Positions 44,337 through 54,111 of a stretch of DNA of 64,000 nucleotides are shown in pieces (the first letter of the stretch is position 1; each line of letters opens with the position of its first letter). The stretch is taken from NCBI GenBank assembly GCA_965229505.1, contig OZ245881.1, positions 2,294,001 through 2,358,000 on the forward strand, read 5' to 3'. This stretch comes from UBA6059 sp040219045. Lineage in GTDB: Bacteria; Bacteroidota; Bacteroidia; Cytophagales; Cyclobacteriaceae. The position numbers and the translations under genes are program-made. The notes beneath the pieces are model-generated. The model did not search any database. It saw nothing but the letters and a program-made list of their open reading frames with translations, and had not been told where the DNA came from.

Positions 44337-46829
44337 ATGAAGGTCTTGAAGTTTGGCGGCACGTCCGTAGGTTCCGCTGACAATATTAGAAGGGTTGGAG
44401 ATGTAATAGCGAACTATCAAGCTAGCAAGAAGTCCATATGGGTAGTTGTTTCCGCCATGGGCGGAGTGACGAATAAGCTTATTCAGACAGCTAACCTTGC
44501 ACTTGATGGCGATGAAAATTATCTGGTAAGGCTGGAGGAGTTGAGGCAGCTTCACTTGTCCACCCTCAAAAACCTCAATGGTGGCAAAACCCATGAGCAG
44601 GGGAAGAAGACCATAGATAGTCTTATTCACGAGCTGAAAGATCTACTGCATGGGATATTTCTTCTCAAGGAGCTATCTCTCCGTTCACTTGATATTATCC
44701 TGAGCTTTGGGGAGCGCCTATCGGCAAATATCATCGTGCACTACCTCAATGCTCAATCTGTATATTGCGACTTTTTGGATACTCGTCAGTTGATTAAGAC
44801 GGATAGCCATTTTGGCAATGCCAAAGTTGACTTCAAGAAAACAAATGCCAATATCCAATCTCATTTTGAAGATCATCCAGGTCTTCATATCGTCACTGGG
44901 TTCATAGCCAGCAATGAGGCCAATGTCACCACCACATTGGGAAGAGGAGGGTCGGACTACACGGCCTCCATAATAGCCGCGGCATTAGAAGCAGAGGAGG
45001 TTGAGATTTGGACGGATGTAGATGGCGTGATGACTGCCGATCCGCGCAAAGTAAAGGAGGCCTACTCCATGCCACACCTCAGCTATGTGGAGGCGATGGA
45101 GATGTCACATTTTGGCGCCAAGGTGATCTACCCACCCACCCTACAGCCTGCTATCAATAAGAAGATTCCCCTGAGAATAAGGAACACCTTCAATCCGGAT
45201 TTTGAAGGCACGTTTATAAGCAAGAAAAGTAGTGAGTTGAAGTTTCCTGTAAAGGGCGTTTCCTCTATCGAGCAAGTCTCGCTCGTGAGTCTTATCGGTA
45301 GTGGAATGGTGGGTGTGCCAGGTGTGGCTTCACGTTTATTCGGTGCGCTAGCGCGAAATCAGATCAACGTAATTCTCATCACACAGGCCTCTTCAGAGCA
45401 TTCTATCACTTTCGCTGTAAGTCCGGCGGATACTGTCCATGCCCAGAAGACGCTAAAGGAAGAGTTCTCCCCGGAACTTCGAAACAAAGAAATAGAGACG
45501 ATCTCGATAGAAGAAAACCTAAGCATCGTCGCGATCATTGGTGAGAACATGAAGCATACGCCCGGTATTGCCGGGCGATTGTTCAATGCCTTTGGCAAAA
45601 ATGGTATTAACGTGGCGGCCATAGCCCAGGGATCTTCAGAGCTCAACATTTCGGTAGTAATCAACCGTCCCAACCTGTCTAAGGCGCTCAACGCACTGCA
45701 TGAGTCCTTTTTTTTATCCGATCAAAAGTCGCTCAACATATTCTTGCTAGGATCAGGATTGATTGGTGGTACTTTACTGCGACAGATTTCTGAGCAGCAT
45801 GATTACCTGCTCAACGAGCGAGCATTAAAAATTAATGTCGTCGGGGTGGCCAACAGCCGTAATATGGCCTTTGATGAGACTGGAATTGACCTAAAGGACT
45901 GGAAGAAGTTGATCGATTTTCCCGGCAAGAACTCACACATTGATGAGTTCATTGCCAAGATGCGAGAGATGAACCTATCCAATAGCGTATTCGTCGACTG
46001 TACGTCTAACCAATCAGTGATTAAGCACTATGAAGAAATACTGAAGTCCTCCATCTCGATTGTGACGCCTAACAAACTCGCCAATTCCGGCAAGTTTGCT
46101 AACTACACTAAGCTGCGCAAAGCAGCGGCTGATCATGGCTGTAAATTTCTCTACGAAACCAACGTTGGTGCGGGCTTGCCGATCATCAGTACTATGAATG
46201 ATCTCAGGATCAGTGGCGACAAAATCCGCAAAATTGAGGGCATTCTTTCGGGTACGATCTCCTACATCTTCAACTCTTTTGTCGGCGACACCAAGTTCAG
46301 TGATGTGGTCAAAGAAGCCAAAGAAAAAGGCTTGACTGAACCGGATCCTCGAGATGACCTCAATGGCATGGACGTAGCGCGAAAGATACTTATCCTGTCC
46401 CGTGAGGCGGGTTTGCAGTTGGAGCCGGAGGATGTAAAGCTAGACCCCATCCTACCGGAATCATGCTTCAAAGTGAACTCCGTCGATGAGTTTTTTGCAG
46501 AGCTGGAGAAAGTTGACGACCAACTTTCAAACCTCCGTGACGAGGCTGCTGCTGAGGGAAAAGTGCTTCGGCTTATCGCTTCCATGGAACGAGGACAAGC
46601 GCAGATCAAACTTGAGCAGGTAGGGCCTGACCATCCCTTTTACAGCCTGTCAGGCAGTGACAATGTCGTCTCATTCACTACCAAGCGCTACTATGAGCGA
46701 CCATTGGTGGTGAAAGGACCAGGTGCGGGGGCGGAAGTGACCTCTGCAGGTGTGTTTGCTGAGATCATCTCGATCAGCAACCACTTCATTCAGGATAATT
46801 ATAAATTTGGTGCGGCGCATGTCAGGTAG
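44337..46829 (+). CDS. thrA: Bifunctional aspartokinase/homoserine dehydrogenase
   Basis: 830 residues, the full length of ThrA/MetL-type fusions. The kinase half starts MKVLKFGGTSVGSADNI and contains TTLGRGGSDYTASIIAAALE. Paired ACT regulatory domains follow (about 310-460: VSLIGSGMVGVPGVASRLFG, IVAIIGENMKHTPGIAGRLF). The dehydrogenase half starts with the Rossmann loop LLGSGLIGGTLLRQ (about 470) and has TNVGAGLPIISTMNDL plus DPRDDLNGMDVARK. It catalyses the first and third steps from aspartate to threonine. First gene of thrABC; it overlaps thrB by 11 bp. Confidence 0.97.
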   Translation: MKVLKFGGTSVGSADNIRRVGDVIANYQASKKSIWVVVSAMGGVTNKLIQTANLALDGDENYLVRLEELRQLHLSTLKNLNGGKTHEQGKKTIDSLIHELKDLLHGIFLLKELSLRSLDIILSFGERLSANIIVHYLNAQSVYCDFLDTRQLIKTDSHFGNAKVDFKKTNANIQSHFEDHPGLHIVTGFIASNEANVTTTLGRGGSDYTASIIAAALEAEEVEIWTDVDGVMTADPRKVKEAYSMPHLSYVEAMEMSHFGAKVIYPPTLQPAINKKIPLRIRNTFNPDFEGTFISKKSSELKFPVKGVSSIEQVSLVSLIGSGMVGVPGVASRLFGALARNQINVILITQASSEHSITFAVSPADTVHAQKTLKEEFSPELRNKEIETISIEENLSIVAIIGENMKHTPGIAGRLFNAFGKNGINVAAIAQGSSELNISVVINRPNLSKALNALHESFFLSDQKSLNIFLLGSGLIGGTLLRQISEQHDYLLNERALKINVVGVANSRNMAFDETGIDLKDWKKLIDFPGKNSHIDEFIAKMREMNLSNSVFVDCTSNQSVIKHYEEILKSSISIVTPNKLANSGKFANYTKLRKAAADHGCKFLYETNVGAGLPIISTMNDLRISGDKIRKIEGILSGTISYIFNSFVGDTKFSDVVKEAKEKGLTEPDPRDDLNGMDVARKILILSREAGLQLEPEDVKLDPILPESCFKVNSVDEFFAELEKVDDQLSNLRDEAAAEGKVLRLIASMERGQAQIKLEQVGPDHPFYSLSGSDNVVSFTTKRYYERPLVVKGPGAGAEVTSAGVFAEIISISNHFIQDNYKFGAAHVR

Positions 46830-47754
46830 GGTCAAAGTATTCGCTCCTGCCAGCATAGGCAATGTGGGTTGTGGCTTTGACGTACTGGGCCTTTGTCTCG
46901 AAGCTCCCGGCGATGAACTTGAGGCCTGGATCACCGATGAACCGGGTGTTCGCATCAATGAGATCACTGGCGATGAGGGTAAGCTGTCCAGAAATGCATC
47001 CGCAAATACTGCTGGTATAGCCATTCAAAGCTTTCTCGAAGCTACTGGCGAAGAAAAAGGAGTGACCTTCGATCTTCACAAAAAAATGCCCTTCGGCAGT
47101 GGCCTGGGTTCAAGTGCGGCAAGTGCCGTAGCGGGGGCCTTTGCGGCCAACGAATTGTTTGGACGACCTCTGACTAAAAATGAGCTGATCGTCCATGCAC
47201 TTGCCGGAGAGAAGTACGCATCTAAGAGTGCACATGCCGATAATGTTGCTCCTTCTCTGATGGGAGGATTTGTACTTGCACGGGGTGAAGAGCCATTTGA
47301 TATCGTAAAAATACCTGCTGCATCAGAGCTGAGAGTAGTGTTGATTTATCCTCATGTAGAGATTAATACCAGTGAGGCTCGCAGAATTATCCCATCAGAG
47401 TTGCCCCTGAAAAAGGCCATCACCCAGTGGGGAAATGTAGCTGGTTTGGTAGCAGGTATGATGCAAAATGATTTTGAGCTGATTGGGCGTTCGCTGACGG
47501 ATGTGATCGTCGAACCGCATCGTTCAAAGTTGATTCCCGGCTTTGATGAAATGAGAAAGGCGGCTATGGAAAGTGGTGCTTTAGGGTTTAGTATTTCCGG
47601 TAGCGGGCCTACCTGCTTTGCTCTCACCTACAATGAGCACCTTGCACAAGCCATAAGTGACGCCATGAGCACCATAATGAAAAACAAGGGTATTGGCTTC
47701 ACCATATACCATTCGAGAGTCAATGAAGCCGGACCAAAAATATTGAGCGTATGA
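46819..47754 (+). CDS. thrB: Homoserine kinase
   Basis: 311 residues from the ATG at 46819 (MSGRVKVFAPASIGNVGCGF); the frame is open further upstream inside thrA but without homology. GHMP-kinase signature PFGSGLGSSAASAVAGAFA lies near residue 90, and GALGFSISGSGPTCFAL is motif 3. Phosphorylates homoserine for threonine synthase. ATGA overlap with thrC (47751-47754). Confidence 0.96.
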   Translation: MSGRVKVFAPASIGNVGCGFDVLGLCLEAPGDELEAWITDEPGVRINEITGDEGKLSRNASANTAGIAIQSFLEATGEEKGVTFDLHKKMPFGSGLGSSAASAVAGAFAANELFGRPLTKNELIVHALAGEKYASKSAHADNVAPSLMGGFVLARGEEPFDIVKIPAASELRVVLIYPHVEINTSEARRIIPSELPLKKAITQWGNVAGLVAGMMQNDFELIGRSLTDVIVEPHRSKLIPGFDEMRKAAMESGALGFSISGSGPTCFALTYNEHLAQAISDAMSTIMKNKGIGFTIYHSRVNEAGPKILSV

Positions 47755-49052
47755 GATTGTACAGCACAAAAGGACAAGCAAAGGAAGTGAGCTTTCAGGA
47801 AGCAGTATTCAAAGGGCTGCCTGAAGATAATGGCCTCTACATGCCAGCCGAAATACTGCGGCTAACTCCTGGTTTCTTCGACAAACTTCCTGAGTTGACC
47901 CTACCGGAAATCGGCTTTGAGGTGAGCCAGACATTGATTGGCGATGAAATACCTGAGGCTGCACTTCAGGATTTGATCGAGGACGCTATGAATTTTCCTG
48001 TGCCCGTCATCAACCTCTACGATCGGTTGTATGCATTAGAGCTATTCCAGGGCCCCACGTTGGCTTTTAAGGACTTTGGAGCTCGCTTTATGTCGCGTGT
48101 GATGGCACATTTCCTTCAGCAGGAGAATCGTGAAATCAATATCTTGGTCGCCACATCCGGTGACACTGGTAGCGCAGTAGCACAAGGCTTTTTTAACGTA
48201 CCGGGTATCAAGGTGACTATCCTTTATCCAAAGGGTAAGGTGTCGTTCGTACAGGAGCAACAGCTGACCACCAATGGCGGCAATATCACGGCGCTTGAGG
48301 TTGACGGTACATTCGATGATTGTCAGCGTATGGTGAAAACCGCTTTTTTAGATGCTGATCTGAAAAAGAAGATGAATCTCTCCTCAGCCAATTCGATCAA
48401 CATAGCAAGGCTGATACCACAGTCATTTTATTATTTCTATGCCTACGGTCAGGTAAGGAAGTCCACGGATTTGCCAGTTGTATTTTGCACCCCTAGCGGA
48501 AATTTTGGGAACCTCTGTGGTGGCCTGATCGCCTTTCGAATGGGCTTGCCAGTGCATCGGTTTGTTGCGGCTACCAACGCCAATGCTATCGTACCTGAAT
48601 ATCTAAAGTCAGGACAGTTTAATCCCAAGCCGTCAGTTCAGACACTTGCCAACGCCATGGATGTGGGCAATCCGAGCAACTTCCCGAGGCTGCTGGATCT
48701 TTTTGGAGGAGAGCATGCAAAAATCGTAGAATGGGTCGATGGCGCTCACCATACAGATGAGCACATCAAAGCTACCATCAAGGCAGTCTATGATCAGTAC
48801 AACTACACGCTTTGTCCTCACAGTGCTATCGGTTATCAGGCACTAAAGGAGTATCAGGAGGCTCATGCTGAGAAAACAGCCGGAGTGTTTTTGGCTACAG
48901 CGCACCCCGCCAAGTTTGCAGATACGGTCGAGCATGCCACCCACAAACCATTGGCTATGCCAGAACGCCTGGCAGCTCTAGTCAAACGAGAGAAGAAGGC
49001 TGTCTCTATGAAGGCTAACTTTGAGGAGTTAAAGGAGTGGTTGCTTGAATAG
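47751..49052 (+). CDS. thrC: Threonine synthase
   Basis: 433 residues of the PLP fold-type II long-form threonine synthases. The N-terminal MRLYSTKGQAKEVSFQEAVF, the PLP-lysine block PTLAFKDFGARFMSR and VATSGDTGSAVAQGFF are all canonical, as is CTPSGNFGNLCGG. Converts O-phosphohomoserine to threonine. Its stop directly abuts the stop of the convergent nucleotidyltransferase gene, with no intergenic space for a separate terminator. Confidence 0.96.
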   Translation: MRLYSTKGQAKEVSFQEAVFKGLPEDNGLYMPAEILRLTPGFFDKLPELTLPEIGFEVSQTLIGDEIPEAALQDLIEDAMNFPVPVINLYDRLYALELFQGPTLAFKDFGARFMSRVMAHFLQQENREINILVATSGDTGSAVAQGFFNVPGIKVTILYPKGKVSFVQEQQLTTNGGNITALEVDGTFDDCQRMVKTAFLDADLKKKMNLSSANSINIARLIPQSFYYFYAYGQVRKSTDLPVVFCTPSGNFGNLCGGLIAFRMGLPVHRFVAATNANAIVPEYLKSGQFNPKPSVQTLANAMDVGNPSNFPRLLDLFGGEHAKIVEWVDGAHHTDEHIKATIKAVYDQYNYTLCPHSAIGYQALKEYQEAHAEKTAGVFLATAHPAKFADTVEHATHKPLAMPERLAALVKREKKAVSMKANFEELKEWLLE

Positions 49053-49523
49053 TCAGATCATTTTGTTGATACGCTGAAGTTCCATGATATCTAGCAAGTC
49101 TTTGTTGCGCTTGGATTTAGCTTTGCTCATGATTAAGTCGTCCAAAGACAGCACTTTGTATACGGCTAATCTGTAACCTTCAATTTCGGCAGTTTCTGCA
49201 TCTTTAAACGCTTCATCAAAGGTTTTGCCAGGGTTAAAGTTGGTGATCAATTCCAATTCCTGATAAGGGCTGATTTTGACACTTATATTTTGATTTCCTT
49301 CTACAACTTCTTTGGGGAATTCATCTATTTCGTAACTCATGTTGTTTAAGACTTTCAGGAGCTTCGACATATTATCTGATGAGGTTTTGATCCAAAAATC
49401 TACATCAGCCGAATGACGCTGATAACCATGAAAATTCACAGCCCCACCACCAACCAGGATCATTTTTACGCCCTGCTCATGAGCACCTGATATAAACCCA
49501 ATTACAAGATCGTCGAATATCAC
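49053..49523 (-). CDS. Nucleotidyltransferase-fold protein, AbiEii-like
   Basis: 156 residues. MILVGGGAVNFHGYQRHSAD followed by VDFWI gives the GG...DxD metal/nucleotide motif of the minimal nucleotidyltransferase fold (Asp residues near 41 and 43), and VLSLDDLIMSKAKSKRNKD followed by LLDIMEL is the usual C-terminal helix. Proteins of this size act as antitoxin- or toxin-like nucleotidyltransferases. It overlaps the small upstream gene by 4 nt, forming a compact module between thrC and the FdhF gene. GC is below that of thrABC. Confidence 0.78.
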   Translation of the reverse strand: MIFDDLVIGFISGAHEQGVKMILVGGGAVNFHGYQRHSADVDFWIKTSSDNMSKLLKVLNNMSYEIDEFPKEVVEGNQNISVKISPYQELELITNFNPGKTFDEAFKDAETAEIEGYRLAVYKVLSLDDLIMSKAKSKRNKDLLDIMELQRINKMI

Positions 49524-49708
49524 GGTTTTCTCTTTTCAATCACAAAATTACCCTTCGACCTGTCTTTGGCTCTTGTTTCGAACTTATTGAATTGACCAAC
49601 CATATTGAGAAAACACATGACTCTCTGACTGGGCGAGAGTGCGAGAAACTCTTTTTCTCTGCGCGAGTTGTTTTCCTCTTTGGTAGCAAAAATGATCTTG
49701 GACATCAA
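49520..49708 (-). CDS. Small basic protein paired with the nucleotidyltransferase
   Basis: 62 residues (MMSKIIFATKEENNSRREKE, then FLALSPSQRVMCFLNMVGQF, ending KGNFVIEKRKP). Helical and basic, no transmembrane helix or known catalytic motif. Similar 60-residue proteins with an L-S-P-S/A-E/Q-R segment often precede nucleotidyltransferase genes in Bacteroidota, from memory. The ATG-overlap with the next gene supports a two-gene module, possibly toxin-antitoxin. Confidence 0.65.
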   Translation of the reverse strand: MMSKIIFATKEENNSRREKEFLALSPSQRVMCFLNMVGQFNKFETRAKDRSKGNFVIEKRKP

Positions 49709-49716
49709 TGATAAAT

Positions 49717-51999
49717 TTAACTCATAATCTTCACAACTATCGATTTGCTAATCGGTGTGCGGCTACCATCCGCGAAATGGTTAATGGGCACTAGCATGTT
49801 AGTCTCAGGGAAATAGGCTGCCAGATTCTGCCTGGGAATTTGATATGGAATGACCTTGAAGTTCTCTGCTCTTCTGACTTGCCCATCATACTGACTTTCC
49901 AGATGGACTATCTGCTCATTTTTAAGACTGTGACGATCCATGTCCTCAGCATTCATGAAGAGCACTCGCCGTTCATTAGTTATTCCGCGGTAGCGATCAT
50001 CAAGTCCATAGATAGTCGTATTGAACTGGTCGTGCGACCTGATGGTCATTAGCATAAACTCATCCTGGGCCAGATCGTGCTTTGGCAAAGGGCAAATGCT
50101 AAACCTGGCTTTACCTCCCGGCACCACGGAGAAGTCCCCGGCCCTGGCATTGTTAGGAAGGTAAAAGCCTGTGCCTGATGACTTGGTCGAATAGTTTTCA
50201 AAGCCGGAAATCACCTGACTTATTTTTTCCCTGATGAGCTCATAGTCCTGACCCAACTCCAGCCAATTAATCGTCGTGTCATCCATGAAGTAAGCATGAG
50301 CTATTCTGGCCACTATCTCAGGTTCGCTAACCAATTGTTCTGAAGGGGGTTGTCTGACGCCCTGCGATCGGTGGACCTTGCCCATACTATTTTCGACCGT
50401 AACGTAGCGTTTTTGCCCATTTGACACATCCGTTTCAGATCTGCCCAGGGTTGGGAGGATTAAGGCAGTCTTACCAGTAACTAGGTGAGTACGGTTCAGC
50501 TTTGTGGTCACCGAGACTGTGAGATCGCAGTTTTGCAGCGCATGAGCCGTATAGGCTGTATCAGAAGCAGCGGACAGGAAATTGCCGCCAAGGGCGATGA
50601 AGACTTTGGCCTTGCCTTCATGCATAGCTTGTATCGATCCGACAGTGTCAAGTCCGTGATGCGCTGGTGGCTTGAAACCAAAAACTTCTTCCAGCGATTG
50701 GTTGAGCTGCTTTGACACATAGTGCATGATACCCACGGTGCGATCTCCCTGTACATTGCTGTGTCCGCGGACGGGGCAGGTGCCGGCACCCGCTTTGCCG
50801 ATGCTGCCTTTGAGCAACAGCAGGTTGACGCATTCACGAATATTATCAACCGCATTTTTGTGCTGGGTCAGACCCATCGCCCAACAAATAATAACACGAG
50901 AATTAGTGGCAATCAACTCGACTGCCTGATCTACCAGGGTTTCTTCAACTCCGCAATTTGTGAGCAGTACCCGTTCATCATGGTGGGATAGGTCTTGAAT
51001 CAACTCATCATAACCGGCTGTCTTTTCTTCAATAAAATCAAGATCAAAAACCTCCCGCCCTTGATTCTGTAGCTTTACCAGCTTTTTTAGTATCAGCTTA
51101 ATCAGCGAGACATCCTGATTGATTTTTACCGGTAGGTGGATATCGGTCAACAGCGTACCACTCCCTATCCAATCCGCTACACTTTGAGGGTTTTTGAATC
51201 GTTTCAGACCCGCTTCTTCCAGCGGATTGATGGTGACGATCTTGCCACCATTTTTCTTACACTTCTCTAAGGAGGTCAGCATACGAGGGTGATTCGTGCC
51301 CGGGTTTTGACCTATGATCAGGATCACCTCTGCATCCGGCAAGTCGTCTAATGTCACCGATCCTTTGCCGATACCCAATGTCTCTTTCAGCGCTACTCCG
51401 CTAGATTCATGGCACATGTTGGAGCAGTCGGGCATATTGTTGGTGCCGAACTTCCGCGCAAATAGGCCATACAGAAATGCGGCTTCATTACTTGACCTAC
51501 CGGAAGTATAGAAGACAGCCTCATCCGGAGAATCCAGAGCATGCAGCCGATCAGCGATCAACTCAAAAGCTTGCTGCCATTCGATTGGTTCGTAATGGAT
51601 GCTGTCAGACCGTAGGACAAAAGGCTGGGTAATGCGACCGCTCTTACCAATCTCATAGTCCGTCCATAGCGATAACTCCTCTACAGAATGTTTGGCGAAG
51701 AAGGCTGCATCAACTCGATTATCGGTGGCTTCCTCTGCCAACGCTTTGGCTCCATTTTCACAATACTCGCCCAGCTTGGATCGCTCATCCGGGTCTGGCC
51801 AAGCGCATCCGGGGCAGTCAAACCCATCCTTCTGATTCATATTCGACAATGTCTGGAGCGACTTGAATAAGCCACTTTCCTTTTTGACGTGCTCGAGTGC
51901 CACTTTGATTCCCGGTAGGCCCGCGGCATAGTCTGATGGTGCGTTGACGGTAAGCTTCGAAAAGCTGGTATCTCCGGTGATGGATAAGTTACGCTTCAT
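49717..51999 (-). CDS. FdhF/YdeP-family molybdopterin oxidoreductase
   Basis: 760 residues of the molybdopterin oxidoreductase alpha-subunit family. DGFDCPGCAWPDPDERSK (Cys62, Cys65, with Cys80 after) is the typical YdeP-type iron-sulfur region. FYTSGRSSNEAAFLYGLFAR, IIGQNPGTNHPRMLTSLEKC and the C-terminal cofactor-binding segment RSHDQFNTTIYGLDDRYRGI are diagnostic. Related proteins are implicated in acid resistance or formate metabolism, with the true substrate unknown. No fdhD or molybdopterin genes are in the window. A same-strand operon with HAD and APH-like genes upstream is possible (57-nt gap). Confidence 0.88.
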   Translation of the reverse strand: MKRNLSITGDTSFSKLTVNAPSDYAAGLPGIKVALEHVKKESGLFKSLQTLSNMNQKDGFDCPGCAWPDPDERSKLGEYCENGAKALAEEATDNRVDAAFFAKHSVEELSLWTDYEIGKSGRITQPFVLRSDSIHYEPIEWQQAFELIADRLHALDSPDEAVFYTSGRSSNEAAFLYGLFARKFGTNNMPDCSNMCHESSGVALKETLGIGKGSVTLDDLPDAEVILIIGQNPGTNHPRMLTSLEKCKKNGGKIVTINPLEEAGLKRFKNPQSVADWIGSGTLLTDIHLPVKINQDVSLIKLILKKLVKLQNQGREVFDLDFIEEKTAGYDELIQDLSHHDERVLLTNCGVEETLVDQAVELIATNSRVIICWAMGLTQHKNAVDNIRECVNLLLLKGSIGKAGAGTCPVRGHSNVQGDRTVGIMHYVSKQLNQSLEEVFGFKPPAHHGLDTVGSIQAMHEGKAKVFIALGGNFLSAASDTAYTAHALQNCDLTVSVTTKLNRTHLVTGKTALILPTLGRSETDVSNGQKRYVTVENSMGKVHRSQGVRQPPSEQLVSEPEIVARIAHAYFMDDTTINWLELGQDYELIREKISQVISGFENYSTKSSGTGFYLPNNARAGDFSVVPGGKARFSICPLPKHDLAQDEFMLMTIRSHDQFNTTIYGLDDRYRGITNERRVLFMNAEDMDRHSLKNEQIVHLESQYDGQVRRAENFKVIPYQIPRQNLAAYFPETNMLVPINHFADGSRTPISKSIVVKIMS

Positions 52000-52056
52000 T
52001 GGAAGACATCAATTTATCCAAAAGATGGGAAAAGTGTGGTGATACAGTTGTCCGGA

Positions 52057-52908
52057 TCAATCGATAATCGCCGACTCACACACAAAGTTGGGTATGATTC
52101 CAGCCGATTTGATTTTGCTATCAGCCTGATCAGCGAGTGTATTGCCGGTGAGAACCAATACTGTATCCAGGCCAAACTTGTTGCCTCCAATGATATCTGT
52201 TGAAAGGGTGTCACCTACCATCAATATCTTGTTTTTGTCGGTGGTGCCACCAAGTTTGATCGAATGCTGATAGGCGTAGATGAACATTTGCGCGTCAGGC
52301 TTGCCAAATCGAATGAAGTTTTTCTTCACTATGTTTTCTACCATATTGGCAATACCACCAATGGCAACTGCCACCTCCTTGCGGTTGACTGGATAATACT
52401 TATCCGTATTGGATACGATGGTAGGGATATTGCGCATCCGCAGTAGGTTGACCGTCTTGTTGATATGGTGATTCCAGTCAAAACCTTCATCATCCAGAAA
52501 GACCAATACACTCACGTCTTTGGCCTGCTCCATATCCAGATCGGCAATGGAGACTGTCTTGAGACCAACTGTTTCTATGTAATGAGCAGATTCTTTTGTT
52601 CCCAGGTAGGCTACTGTTCCCGATTTCACTTTCATTTTGAGGTATTCCCGGGCCAGCATCCCCGAAGAGATAATCTTACTTTTGGTGATGTCTAATAACC
52701 CTGCATCCTGATATCCCTGAGCAAGTTCCTGAGGGCCTTTGCTGGCATCATTGGTTAGGATGTAATAGTTGATGCCATTATCCTTGAGATAGCCAAAAGT
52801 ATTCTCTATTCCCGGTAGGAGGCCTTGATGGTTTTTGAGTACCCCGAATGCATCAAAAAAGATCGTTTCGTACTTGTGAGCAATGGCTTTGAAATCTGTG
52901 ATTTGCAT
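52057..52908 (-). CDS. HAD-IIA family hydrolase
   Basis: 283 residues from the ATG at 52908; a TTG two codons upstream is less likely. Motif I is FFDAFGVLKNHQG (residues about 17-29), where the second Asp of DxD is replaced by Phe, as in the DxWG-type HAD-IIA subgroup. Motif II is YILTNDASKG, and the C-terminal motif is KILMVGDTLSTDIIGGNKFG, with FGKPDAQMF before it. A phosphatase acting on a small metabolite is expected. It starts 2 nt after the stop of the APH-like gene. Confidence 0.85.
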   Translation of the reverse strand: MQITDFKAIAHKYETIFFDAFGVLKNHQGLLPGIENTFGYLKDNGINYYILTNDASKGPQELAQGYQDAGLLDITKSKIISSGMLAREYLKMKVKSGTVAYLGTKESAHYIETVGLKTVSIADLDMEQAKDVSVLVFLDDEGFDWNHHINKTVNLLRMRNIPTIVSNTDKYYPVNRKEVAVAIGGIANMVENIVKKNFIRFGKPDAQMFIYAYQHSIKLGGTTDKNKILMVGDTLSTDIIGGNKFGLDTVLVLTGNTLADQADSKIKSAGIIPNFVCESAIID

Positions 52909-52910
52909 GG

Positions 52911-53957
52911 TCAAAGATTGAGTAATCTGATGAGGGACTCTTCATCGAATGAGCGATCTAAATTAGGGAAATAAATCTCGTGGGCTTCCTTTTGTAGCCT
53001 GGAGGCATAGATTTCGTTGAAGAAATAGCGTCCGTCTTTGACAACATAGTTGAGAATAAAAAAGCGATAGGCTTCCTTCATAAAGGAAATTTCCGATGGG
53101 GTCAGTGGGTACACCGCATGATAGGCCTTAAGAAATATACCGAACCTGTCCTCCATGAGCTGATCAATGGTGTAGCTAAACATAGTCTGGTCGCCGGCGG
53201 CAGAGCAAACTCGCGCGAAAAAGTAAAAGTCCATAACTCGGCTGCTCATGCGGAACCAGTCATAGTCCCATCGCGAAAAGAAGTTAAAATCATCATCGAC
53301 GGAGAAGTTGCCGATGTTCCAGTCCACAAATACCGGAATCGCGTCAAACCTCTCCATACCGAGCTTATCAATGTTTTCCAGGAGGGTATTGCACTGAAAC
53401 TTGATACTGTCTATATGACCTCTATGCTCGTATTGACCCTCTTCCGTTTCGAGGATTTCGAGCAGATGGTTCACGTCGTGAGTGATTGACTTAGAGTTGG
53501 AAGGTAGCGTATTGCGTACCTTGTGACAGGCCTTGTGAAACCTGGCCAGCTGTTGGCCGAGTGTTTCAATTTTCTTTTTGCTCTGTACTTTCCGGGGCTT
53601 TTTCCCCACCCTGATAGGATTGTAAAATACTACCCAGGCCTTAAGCAGACCATGGTCATACTTGTAGGTGTAGAGCTGGCCATGCTTGGTGAGCGACTTG
53701 GCCAGAAAATTTTCAAAAGGGTCACTGAGATTAGTAGCTAGCGCGTTGATGATGGCATGATCCTGAACGAAATGCTCGTACTTCCCAAAGTAAGAGAGCT
53801 TACCGATGATAGTTCCTTCGTCTTCGAACCAGATGCGATAGACATGGTTGGTAGAGACCTTGGCACTGATATCCTCGATGTATTTGATAGGTCGAGAGCT
53901 GTCATAATCAAGCCATGCTTGCTCGACGATATTGGTAAAGTTGATTACTCCATTCAT
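52911..53957 (-). CDS. APH-like phosphotransferase-fold protein
   Basis: 348 residues. The aminoglycoside/choline-kinase-type catalytic region is degenerate: PVFVDWNIGNFSV keeps D-x4-N but not the His of HxDxxxxN, and SRWDYDWFRMSSRVMDFYFF replaces the IDFD/DWE block. Upstream, GQQLARFHKACHKVR matches the LGxxLAxLH helix. It may be a small-molecule kinase with relaxed motifs. Adjacent to the HAD hydrolase gene, suggesting a kinase/phosphatase pair. Confidence 0.7.
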   Translation of the reverse strand: MNGVINFTNIVEQAWLDYDSSRPIKYIEDISAKVSTNHVYRIWFEDEGTIIGKLSYFGKYEHFVQDHAIINALATNLSDPFENFLAKSLTKHGQLYTYKYDHGLLKAWVVFYNPIRVGKKPRKVQSKKKIETLGQQLARFHKACHKVRNTLPSNSKSITHDVNHLLEILETEEGQYEHRGHIDSIKFQCNTLLENIDKLGMERFDAIPVFVDWNIGNFSVDDDFNFFSRWDYDWFRMSSRVMDFYFFARVCSAAGDQTMFSYTIDQLMEDRFGIFLKAYHAVYPLTPSEISFMKEAYRFFILNYVVKDGRYFFNEIYASRLQKEAHEIYFPNLDRSFDEESLIRLLNL

Positions 53958-54048
53958 GCGCAGTAGCTGCCTTTTAGATTAGCTGCCGAAGATATCATTC
54001 GTTGAGATATTAACCAATGAAAATGCTCGCTCCAGGATGACCTATCAG

Positions 54049-54103
54049 AATCATTTACCCTGAAAATTGAAAATACTACTTTCAATTTTCAGGGTAAATG
54101 ATT
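54049..54103. repeat. 24-bp perfect inverted repeat
   Basis: Arms 54049-54072 and 54080-54103 are exact reverse complements around a 7-nt spacer, ATACTAC. The core of each arm is CCCTGAAAATTGAAA or its complement. It lies 45 nt upstream of the DUF4143 ATPase gene in a 191-nt gap. No T-run follows on either strand. Confidence 0.85.
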
Positions 54104-54111
54104 AACTTTAT

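Noticed and set aside
2191..47909. Explaining CTACCGGAA as preferred codons for Leu-Pro-Glu
   Set aside because: Many copies are LPE in frame, but others encode SGR, PTG, ATA, AVA or RYR, lie in antisense, or are intergenic (40837, 55353), so codon preference alone does not account for the word.
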